From: Candidatus Nomurabacteria bacterium RIFCSPLOWO2_12_FULL_46_14 | GTDB taxonomy: Bacteria > Patescibacteriota > Minisyncoccia > Phycocordibacterales > UBA9973 | Assembly (NCBI GenBank): GCA_001786225.1 | Contig: MFVV01000017.1 | Span: 1-10,196 of the forward strand | DNA length: 10,196 nt | Reading direction: 5' to 3' | Part shown: one piece after another, positions 5,558-10,196 of the stretch | Layout of the letters: every line of letters begins with the position of its first letter | Position numbering within the stretch: the stretch's first letter is position 1 | Position numbers and translations under genes: made by a program | Notes under the pieces: generated by a model | What the model was told of the DNA's origin: nothing | The model's database searches: none | The model's input: only the letters and a program-made list of their open reading frames with translations

Positions 5558-6730
5558 CTAGGGCATCATTTGTTTTAAGCTTGATTTTATTATGTTTTTC
5601 AGGTTTTTTATCAAACCGCCCCAGGGTTTGCCGTAAGAATGGCTCTCTTCCTCTTTGCCGGCGAGAAGTCCCAAGGCGGTAAACCAGACAGAGTCGCGAA
5701 GTTTGGTTTTGACATTGCCGAACATCTCGCTTTTAGCCAATTGGACCGGCAGGTTGAGGGCTTCCTTGCTTAGTTCTAAAATGCCCGGCAAACTGCTTCC
5801 GCCGCCGGAGAGAACGATGCCCGCGGGCAGAAGTTCACTCCGTTTTATTTTCTTGAAATGATTGTTTATCAGTTCAAAAATATCCTGGAGTCGGGCGCCG
5901 ACTATTTCTTCCAATTTTTTCCCCGACTTGGCGTCCGGATATTCTTCTTTGTTTTGCAGTTTTAAATTTTCCGCCCTCTCTAGCGGGATGCGGAGGCCTA
6001 GAGCAATGTCGTTGGTGATATCCGCGCCGCCCAGGCCGAAAGTGTGGAGGGAGATGAGCGTGCTGTTTTCGTAAACCGCGAGCGAAGTTGTTTCCGCGCC
6101 TATGTCCACCAAGGCGCCGCCCACGATTTTTTGTTTGGGAGAGAGAACGATTCGGGCGGCGGCAATGGGGGCCGCGGTTATGTCTATTACTTCCACCCCC
6201 GTGAGCGCTAGGCTCTCCAGGAGGTCGTCCAGGTGCGCGGCGGAGCAGGTAACGAAAATTGCTTTTATTTCCAGCTTGATTCCATGCATGGAGAGGGGCC
6301 GGCCCAGCACTTCTTTGCCGTCCAAGCGGTAAGAAACGGGGAAGCTCTGAATGATTTTTTTATTTTCCAGATTTAGGTTGGCTTCAGCGTCTTCCATGGC
6401 CTTCTCCAGGTCTAAGGCGGTAACTTCGCCGTCGGCTTTGGAGATTATGCTCGTGCCGGTGGCAACATCCCCGCGCAGGGTTACTCCACCCACCGCCACG
6501 AACGCCCTTTTGATTTTGAGGCCGGAAGATTTCTCCGCCAAACTGACCGCTTGTTTGATGGACAAAACGGTTTCTTCGCCATGGACGATGTAGCCATGAC
6601 GCATGCCTTTAGTTTCGCTTTCTCCGACTCCGATTATTTTCGGATATTTTTCTCCTTTGAGAAATTCGCCCACCACTACTCGAGTGGCGGAGGTGCCCAC
6701 GTCTATGCCGATGGAAATATTTCTGATCAT
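5558..6730 (-). CDS. ftsA: Cell division protein FtsA
   Basis: 390 aa. This actin-like ATPase tethers FtsZ filaments to the membrane. Phosphate-1 motif IGIDVGTSATRVVV (7-20), the FtsA-specific 1C domain (about 83-165), phosphate-2 motif ALVDIGAETTSLAV (206-219), and the adenosine motif GIVLSGGGSSLPGI (304-317) are in order. The C-terminus after a short linker is an amphipathic helix (GGLIKNLKNIIKSSLKQMM, 371-389), the expected membrane-targeting sequence. It lies downstream of ybeY, whose reading frame continues 122 bp into ftsA in another frame, so translation is probably coupled. The ATG at 6730 gives the canonical N-terminus. Confidence 0.97.
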   Translation of the reverse strand: MIRNISIGIDVGTSATRVVVGEFLKGEKYPKIIGVGESETKGMRHGYIVHGEETVLSIKQAVSLAEKSSGLKIKRAFVAVGGVTLRGDVATGTSIISKADGEVTALDLEKAMEDAEANLNLENKKIIQSFPVSYRLDGKEVLGRPLSMHGIKLEIKAIFVTCSAAHLDDLLESLALTGVEVIDITAAPIAAARIVLSPKQKIVGGALVDIGAETTSLAVYENSTLISLHTFGLGGADITNDIALGLRIPLERAENLKLQNKEEYPDAKSGKKLEEIVGARLQDIFELINNHFKKIKRSELLPAGIVLSGGGSSLPGILELSKEALNLPVQLAKSEMFGNVKTKLRDSVWFTALGLLAGKEEESHSYGKPWGGLIKNLKNIIKSSLKQMMP

Positions 6731-7037
6731 ATTTGGTTTCTGCTTCTTCCATTTTACTACTATGACGCATGCCTTTCAAATGGAACATTCCGTGGATAAC
6801 TAAAAATCCCATAAACTCCTCGAAAGTTTTGTCCCAGTTTTTTGCCTCTTTCTTGATTACTGGTTTGCACAGGATTATTTCTCCATGGTCGGAATCAAGA
6901 GGGAAGGCGAGCACATTGGCGGCCTTGTCTTTCTTTCTGTATTTTTTGTTTATTTGCCGGGATTTGCGCTCGCTGACGAAAGCGATAGACAAGGAATATT
7001 TTTTCCCCAAAATATCGTTTTTGATTCGTTCATACAT
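6609..7037 (-). CDS. ybeY: Endoribonuclease YbeY (rRNA maturation)
   Basis: 142 aa. This zinc-dependent endoribonuclease acts in 16S rRNA 3'-end maturation and ribosome quality control. The conserved core is present: INKKYRKKDKAANVLAFPL (29-47), GEIILC (52-57) and the metal motif HGMFHLKGMRH, giving His82, His86 and His92 (H-x3-H-x5-H). The family usually ends about 20-30 residues after the last His. Here residues up to about 108 (SSKMEEAETKYDQKYF) look native, but the final 34 residues are Arg/His/Ser-rich and are the out-of-frame reading of the ftsA start. The native stop seems lost, or there is a frameshift. It starts 4 bp after the rpsU stop with AAGGGC just upstream, indicating coupled translation. 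Confidence 0.88.
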   Translation of the reverse strand: MYERIKNDILGKKYSLSIAFVSERKSRQINKKYRKKDKAANVLAFPLDSDHGEIILCKPVIKKEAKNWDKTFEEFMGFLVIHGMFHLKGMRHSSKMEEAETKYDQKYFHRHRRGHLRHSSSGGRISQRRKISENNRSRRKRN

Positions 7038-7041
7038 GCCC

Positions 7042-7269
7042 TTATTTGATTTTGCCGAGTTTGCGGAGTTTTTCTATTTCCACTCGCCGGCGGATGCGCT
7101 TTAAGGCGCTTTTCTTGATTTTCAGCTTGGACGCCTTTCTTTCGCTGTAGCGACTGCCTTTGACTTTTTGGATGATACTGGATTCCTGCATCCGTCGCGA
7201 AAAACGGCGTAGGACGCTCTGGTTGTTTTCGTTGGGATTTTTCCGGACTTCAATGATTGTCTTGCCCAT
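7042..7269 (-). CDS. rpsU: 30S ribosomal protein bS21
   Basis: 75 aa, highly basic. bS21 sits near the 3' end of 16S rRNA on the 30S platform and affects initiation. Family features are the N-terminal strand (GKTIIEVRKNPNE), the helix FSRRMQESSI (23-32) and the Lys/Arg-rich tail (SRYSERKASKLKIKKSALKR region, 39-58). It is the first gene of the rpsU-ybeY-ftsA unit, 4 bp from ybeY. Pairing with ybeY is functionally sensible because both concern the 16S 3' end. It shares an 89-bp divergent promoter region with greA. Confidence 0.95.
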   Translation of the reverse strand: MGKTIIEVRKNPNENNQSVLRRFSRRMQESSIIQKVKGSRYSERKASKLKIKKSALKRIRRRVEIEKLRKLGKIK

Positions 7270-7296
7270 TGTTCTAATAGCCTAGCATAAAAAAGC

Positions 7297-7305
7297 AATA
7301 TAGCA
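7297..7305 (-). promoter_or_regulatory. Promoter of rpsU-ybeY-ftsA (extended -10)
   Basis: On the minus strand TGCTATATT (7305-7297) is an extended -10 with one mismatch in the hexamer. The start point would be near 7290, giving a leader of about 20 nt. No -35 is convincing. A second option, TATGCT at 7290-7285, is weaker. Confidence 0.5.
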
Positions 7306-7322
7306 AGAAAAGCTTTAAGTGG

Positions 7323-7351
7323 TGGACTTTTTCGTAAGAAAAAGCTAATAT
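7323..7351 (+). promoter_or_regulatory. Promoter of greA-lysS (leaderless)
   Basis: TGGACT (7323-7328, four of six matches to the -35 consensus), a 17-bp spacer and TAATAT (7346-7351) form the promoter. Transcription should begin at about 7358, one base before the greA ATG. The spacer region carries a hairpin-like inverted repeat CTTTTTC-GTAA-GAAAAAG (7327-7344), placed where a regulator could block polymerase. Confidence 0.55.
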
Positions 7352-7358
7352 TTGAATT

Positions 7359-7832
7359 ATGAACGTGGCGGACAGCTATATAACCGAAGAGAAGAAACAG
7401 TCTCTAGAAGAAGAACTGGCTCTTCTTGCCGGTGCCAAAAGGAAAGAAATTCTGGAGAATTTGGAATATGCCAAATCTCTCGGCGATTTGTCGGAAAACG
7501 CCGAGTACCACCAAACCCGCGAAGACCAAGGCAAGCTCGAGGCCCGCATCGCCAAAATTGAGAGCATTCTGCGGAATTCCCAAGTTGTTTCTGGCGGGGG
7601 CGGGGAGGTAATAGACATCGGTTCCAAAGTCGTAGTCCAAAAATCCGCCGGCCCGGAGAGAGAAGAGCGAACCTACATTATCGTGGGCGCGGAAGAAGCG
7701 GACATGCGGGAGGGCAAGATTTCCAACCGTTCGCCATTCGGCCAGGCCATTATGGGCAAGAAGAAAGGAGACACGGTTTCCTTTGACGCTCCGGGCGGAA
7801 TGGTCAATTACAAAATCATAAAAGTTTCTTAA
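7359..7832 (+). CDS. greA: Transcription elongation factor GreA
   Basis: 157 aa, normal length. GreA enters the RNA polymerase secondary channel and stimulates cleavage of backtracked RNA. Residues 1-75 form the antiparallel coiled coil, with GDLSENAEYH (42-51) at the tip; Asp43 and Glu46 correspond to the acidic residues that coordinate the catalytic magnesium. Residues about 82-157 are the FKBP-like domain with the typical ISNRSPFGQAIMGKKKGD (121-138). The ATG is preceded directly by a -10 element, so the mRNA is probably leaderless. The stop codon abuts the lysS ATG with no gap, so the two are co-transcribed. Confidence 0.97.
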   Translation: MNVADSYITEEKKQSLEEELALLAGAKRKEILENLEYAKSLGDLSENAEYHQTREDQGKLEARIAKIESILRNSQVVSGGGGEVIDIGSKVVVQKSAGPEREERTYIIVGAEEADMREGKISNRSPFGQAIMGKKKGDTVSFDAPGGMVNYKIIKVS

Positions 7833-9293
7833 ATGTCTTCAATTGATGAGATTCGCAATACTCGGATAAAAAAGCTTGAACTTCTCCGCCAGGCGGACAT
7901 CAATCCGTATCCCGCGGATTCCAAAAAAGAACTTAGTCTTCAAGAGGCGCTTGGCCGTTTCGCGGAGCTCCAGGGGAAAAAAGAATCCAAGTGGGTCGCT
8001 GGCCGGATAATGTCCATCCGCGGGCAGGGCAAAATAATTTTCATCACTCTTTACGACGGCACGGCGAGCTTCCAAGGTCTGCTGAAGGAAGATGTTTTGG
8101 GAAAGGAGATGTTTGGCTTGTTCAATGACGTCATAGACATAGGCGACTTCGTGGAATTGCGCGGCATCTTTTTTGAAACGGAACGGGGAGAGAAAACCAT
8201 TGAGGCGGCGGACTGGCGAATCTTAACCAAAAGCCTCCGGCCCCTGCCGGAGAAATGGCACGGGCTCCACGACCCGGAAGAAAGATTGCGCAAAAGATAT
8301 TTGGATATCTTAATGAATCCTGAAATAAAGGAGCTCTTTGAAAAGAAGGCGAAATTTTGGGATGCCACACGGAATTTTTTGAAAAAGGAAAATTTTCTAG
8401 AAGTTGAAACTCCAACGATTGAAATCACGACTGGCGGAGCGGAAGCTAGACCATTTAAAACCTATCACAATGATTTTGATTTGGATGTATATATGAGAAT
8501 TTCCATCGGTGAACTTTGGCAAAAGAGATTGATGGCCGCCGGATTTCCAAGAACTTTTGAAATAGGCCGGGCTTATAGGAATGAGGGTTCTAGTTTAGAA
8601 CATACCCAAGAGTTTACCAATATGGAATTTTACGCCGCTTATATGAATCTTCCAGAAGGGAAAAAACTTGTTCGGGATATGTATATTCAGATAGCTAATG
8701 AGGTTTTTGGAAAAACTGAGTTTGAAACCCGGGGGCATAAATTTGATTTGGCGAATAATTGGCCGGACATAGATTATTGTGGGGAAGTCAAGAAACAAAC
8801 AGGTGTAGATGTCTTGGAAGACGAAGAGGAAAAAATGGAAAAAACACTGCAAAAATTAGGCGTAGAGTTTCAGGGTAAAAATCGTGAAAGAATGACTGAT
8901 GCTCTCTGGAAATATTGCCGAAAAAATATTTCCGGTCCGGCCTTTCTGGTCAATCATCCGAAGCTGGTGGCGCCGCTTTCCAAAGAACATCTAGATGATG
9001 ATCGGAAAACAGAAATGTTTCAGATAATAATTGCCGGCAGTGAAATTGGCCGGGCGCACGCCGAACTCAACGACCCGCTGGACCAGAAGAAGAGATTTGA
9101 TGAACAGAGCAAGCTACTGGAAGGGGGAGACGAAGAGGCTATGATGCCGGATGATGAATTCGTGGAAATGCTGGAATATGGCATGCCGCCCAATTTCGGC
9201 TTCGGTTTCGGAGAAAGATTTTTCTCTTTTCTGGTAGACAAACCATTGCGTGAGACGCAACTTTTCCCGCTGATGAAGCCGAAAGGGGAATAA
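7833..9293 (+). CDS. lysS: Lysyl-tRNA synthetase, class II
   Basis: 486 aa. This enzyme charges tRNA-Lys with lysine using ATP. Residues about 54-135 are the OB-fold anticodon-binding domain (WVAGRIMSIRGQGKIIFITL). The class II core carries motif 1 ending FLEVETPTI (188-196), motif 2 FEIGRAYRNEGSSLEHTQEF (242-261) with Arg249, and motif 3 GFGFGERFFSF (456-466) with Arg462, then PLRETQLFP. Motif 3 and the RISIGELWQKRL segment (222-233) differ from the E. coli form (IAPELYLKRL) and look like a lineage variant. It follows greA with no gap (TAA then ATG). The middle third (about 8380-8900) is clearly AT-richer than both ends. The gene converges with the ArsR-like gene, 15 bp apart. Confidence 0.96.
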   Translation: MSSIDEIRNTRIKKLELLRQADINPYPADSKKELSLQEALGRFAELQGKKESKWVAGRIMSIRGQGKIIFITLYDGTASFQGLLKEDVLGKEMFGLFNDVIDIGDFVELRGIFFETERGEKTIEAADWRILTKSLRPLPEKWHGLHDPEERLRKRYLDILMNPEIKELFEKKAKFWDATRNFLKKENFLEVETPTIEITTGGAEARPFKTYHNDFDLDVYMRISIGELWQKRLMAAGFPRTFEIGRAYRNEGSSLEHTQEFTNMEFYAAYMNLPEGKKLVRDMYIQIANEVFGKTEFETRGHKFDLANNWPDIDYCGEVKKQTGVDVLEDEEEKMEKTLQKLGVEFQGKNRERMTDALWKYCRKNISGPAFLVNHPKLVAPLSKEHLDDDRKTEMFQIIIAGSEIGRAHAELNDPLDQKKRFDEQSKLLEGGDEEAMMPDDEFVEMLEYGMPPNFGFGFGERFFSFLVDKPLRETQLFPLMKPKGE

Positions 9294-9308
9294 AAATATT
9301 GTTTTGCT

Positions 9309-9581
9309 TTATACAAGTTTTTTGCAAAATACTAGAATAGATTCGGCGCGGGGCGTGAGCTTGTGGCAGACGCTGGTGCCATCACTGCGCTTCATTACTA
9401 GTCCGGCAATGGCCATTTTACGCACGTGGTCCGAAGTGTTTTCGTAGCCTATATGTAATTTTTGGGATATGTCGTCTATGGAAAGTTCCGGTTCTTTGTT
9501 AAGAAGGTCAAGAATCTGGAGTCGCCGATGGTTGGCAAAACCTTTGATAATGCGTTCAAGTTTCAGATAATTGTTGGTCAT
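9309..9581 (-). CDS. ArsR-like winged-helix transcriptional regulator
   Basis: 90 aa from the ATG at 9581; a GTG start five codons upstream is also open. The pattern is FANHRRLQILDLL (15-27), then SIDDISQKLHIGYENTSDHVRKMAIAGLV (34-62) as helix-turn-helix with the recognition helix around ENTSDHVRKM, then a wing KRSDGTSVCHKLT. This is a small ArsR/winged-helix repressor layout. Cys72 and Cys86 are the only cysteines; the classical metal site ELCVCDL is absent, so metal sensing is not supported. A TATAAT ends 6 bp before the ATG, predicting a leaderless mRNA. It is flanked by two 28-bp direct repeats (9316-9343, 9617-9644), each containing palindrome TTTTGCAAAA, which may be self-regulatory sites. 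The target genes are unknown. Confidence 0.8.
   Translation of the reverse strand: MTNNYLKLERIIKGFANHRRLQILDLLNKEPELSIDDISQKLHIGYENTSDHVRKMAIAGLVMKRSDGTSVCHKLTPRAESILVFCKKLV
9316..9343. repeat. 28-bp direct repeat, copy 1 (in the arsR-like 3' end)
   Basis: This 28-bp copy starts AGTTTTTTGCAAAA and ends GAATAGATT. It matches 9617-9644 at 26 of 28 positions in the same orientation. It includes the 10-bp palindrome TTTTGCAAAA (9320-9329). Read on the minus strand in the gene frame it encodes the protein end SILVFCKKL. Confidence 0.85.
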
Positions 9582-9587
9582 TAAAAC

Positions 9588-9617
9588 ATTATACACTTTT
9601 TACTTTCCTTTAGTCTA
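9588..9617 (-). promoter_or_regulatory. Promoter of the ArsR-like gene (leaderless)
   Basis: On the minus strand TAGACT (9617-9612, four of six to -35 consensus), an 18-bp spacer and a perfect TATAAT (9593-9588) end 6 bp before the ATG at 9581. The expected start point is the A of the start codon itself. The upstream edge touches repeat copy 2, placing the TTTTGCAAAA palindrome just upstream of the -35. Confidence 0.6.
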
Positions 9618-9644
9618 GTTTTTTGCAAAAGACTTGAATAGATT
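9617..9644. repeat. 28-bp direct repeat, copy 2 (upstream of the arsR-like promoter)
   Basis: Second copy of the repeat at 9316-9343, differing at two positions. It contains the TTTTGCAAAA palindrome at 9621-9630. In the same frame as copy 1 it would encode SIQVFCKKLD followed by a stop codon, but an in-frame TAA precedes it, so no gene is open here. Confidence 0.85.
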
Positions 9645-9699
9645 AATAATAAACAATGCCCCGAGCGTAAAGCAAGCGGGCGTCTTTGATTTTCTACAG

Positions 9700-9728
9700 C
9701 TCCTGCTCCCGAGATACCGGAGCAGGAG
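9700..9728 (-). terminator. Strong hairpin after the 96-aa gene
   Basis: A perfect 10-bp stem, CTCCTGCTCC (9700-9709) with GGAGCAGGAG (9719-9728), begins 1 bp after the stop codon of the minus-strand gene at 9730. No U-tract follows on the minus strand (CTGTAGAAAATC), so it may be a mRNA 3'-end protector or a Rho-type boundary instead of a classical intrinsic terminator. Confidence 0.55.
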
Positions 9729-9729
9729 T

Positions 9730-10020
9730 TCATTGTTTGATCATTCTGAGGGCCTGCCGGAGCTGTTTCCAGCCCGGCTTACAGCATGCCCAGACGACGC
9801 TGCCGTCGTCGTCCAGAACAAGCAACAGGGGAAGGCCAAATCTCTCACTTACTAGATGGCCTTCGGCTCCCGTCCGGAGTTTTTTAGCCCACTCCGAGCC
9901 CTCTCGAGCCTGAGGCAGACTTGAGAGGAGGCCATGTTCGTAAAAAAATCTTAACACGCGGATGGTATTACGTTCCTCTGTTTTTTTCTCTATTCTACTC
10001 CTCACTATGGCGAGCCGCAT
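9730..10020 (-). CDS. Small protein of unknown function, possible partial thioredoxin-like fold
   Basis: 96 aa from the ATG at 10020. This start is chosen because AAGGAG lies 6 nt before it and a strong promoter lies just upstream; a longer frame (to 10098) would translate through the promoter. I do not recognise a family. Residues 1-30 are basic and helical (RSRIEKKTEERNTIRVLRFF). Residues 60-96 read RFGLPLLLVLDDDGSVVWACC then a helix WKQLRQALRMI, which resembles the second half of a thioredoxin fold (cis-Pro strand, DG turn, strand, last helix). The usual CxxC is absent, though Cys79-Cys80 are adjacent. The redox idea is weak inference. It diverges from the presumed mraZ beyond the right edge. 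Confidence 0.65.
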   Translation of the reverse strand: MRLAIVRSRIEKKTEERNTIRVLRFFYEHGLLSSLPQAREGSEWAKKLRTGAEGHLVSERFGLPLLLVLDDDGSVVWACCKPGWKQLRQALRMIKQ

Positions 10021-10032
10021 GTGGTCTCCTTC

Positions 10033-10061
10033 AGTATAGCACTTTTGGGCTGAAAAGTCAA
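10033..10061 (-). promoter_or_regulatory. Strong sigma-70 promoter of the 96-aa gene
   Basis: On the minus strand TTGACT (10061-10056), a 17-bp spacer and TGC-TATACT (extended -10; hexamer 10038-10033) form the best consensus promoter in the window. The start point is expected near 10026, only about 5-6 nt before the ATG at 10020, so transcription starts inside or after the AAGGAG motif (10031-10026). Confidence 0.75.
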
Positions 10062-10090
10062 GATTTTTTAATAAAATACTATCTCGGTAG

Positions 10091-10099
10091 TTATCCACA
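10091..10099 (+). promoter_or_regulatory. Perfect DnaA box
   Basis: TTATCCACA is an exact match to the consensus DnaA box. It is single within this gap and lies between the divergent 96-aa gene promoter and the presumed mraZ promoter. It could let DnaA influence either promoter, or be chance. Confidence 0.5.
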
Positions 10100-10107
10100 G
10101 TTTTGGT

Positions 10108-10137
10108 TTGGCGGTTTTAAGGGCAATGGTTTACAAT
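10108..10137 (+). promoter_or_regulatory. Candidate promoter towards mraZ
   Basis: TTGGCG (10108-10113, four of six matches) and TACAAT (10132-10137, five of six) are spaced by 18 bp. The start point would be near 10144, directly before the GTGGG boxes. The downstream gene is outside the window. Confidence 0.45.
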
Positions 10138-10146
10138 GTATATGAA

Positions 10147-10171
10147 GTGGGAAAAAGTGGGAAATCGGGGG
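10147..10171 (+). promoter_or_regulatory. MraZ-type operator (three 10-bp-spaced boxes)
   Basis: GTGGG (10147-10151), GTGGG (10157-10161) and GGGGG (10167-10171) recur at an exact 10-bp period. MraZ, the first-gene repressor of the division and cell wall (dcw) cluster, binds TGGG-N5 direct repeats in its own promoter. The position just downstream of a promoter and facing the right edge predicts mraZ starting after 10196. The third box has G in place of T. Confidence 0.7.
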
Positions 10172-10196
10172 ATAATTAAATTTGTTTAGAAAATTA

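Noticed and set aside
6791..6799. Second DnaA box (CGTGGATAA)
   Set aside because: One mismatch to the consensus and located inside ybeY coding sequence; chance is the simplest explanation.
10021..10098. 26-codon extension of the 96-aa protein
   Set aside because: This stretch holds a consensus -35/-10 promoter and an AAGGAG directly before the ATG at 10020, so it is more likely non-coding.

Overview
The window looks like a chromosomal core segment of a Patescibacteria/CPR (Parcubacteria-like) bacterium. The evidence is small genes, very short intergenic gaps, few Shine-Dalgarno sequences, a LysRS of the 'GFGFGER' motif-3 type and a bS21-YbeY-FtsA-FtsZ cluster, with standard stop usage (TGA, TAA and TAG all end genes, so code 11). 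This assignment is inference; no 16S rRNA is present.

Left part (1-943): a glycine-zipper stress-type protein (+) with an extended -10 promoter and a clear intrinsic terminator, followed by tRNA-Ser(CGA).

Region 944-3194 (minus strand) is the most interesting. A promoter in the 3' end of trxB drives a compact RNA with the hallmark sequence blocks of a cobalamin riboswitch (3061-3158). It is followed by two genes with DUF4430/transcobalamin-C-like beta domains: a 159-aa membrane-anchored protein and a 515-aa protein that adds a terpenoid-cyclase-like alpha/alpha barrel and a C-terminal membrane anchor. Animal transcobalamin/intrinsic factor has these same two domains in the opposite order. 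Riboswitch and domains together suggest a surface B12-capture system.

Middle (3180-7305, minus): a thioredoxin-reductase-like flavoprotein with a short in-frame palindromic insertion, a ~94-bp inverted-repeat element, ftsZ, ftsA, ybeY (running 122 bp into ftsA) and rpsU. rpsU-ybeY-ftsA read as one unit; ftsZ also has its own candidate promoter.

Right part (7323-10196): greA and lysS (+, stop codon abutting start codon) diverge from rpsU. An ArsR-like winged-helix gene (-) is bounded by two 28-bp direct repeats. A small unrecognised protein (-) follows, then an intergenic region with a perfect DnaA box and three 10-bp-periodic GTGGG-type boxes resembling the MraZ operator, so mraZ and the dcw cluster probably begin just beyond the right edge.

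A recurring theme is promoters whose -10 element sits about 6-7 bp from the start codon (trxB, greA, arsR-like, and nearly so the 96-aa gene), predicting leaderless or near-leaderless mRNAs.
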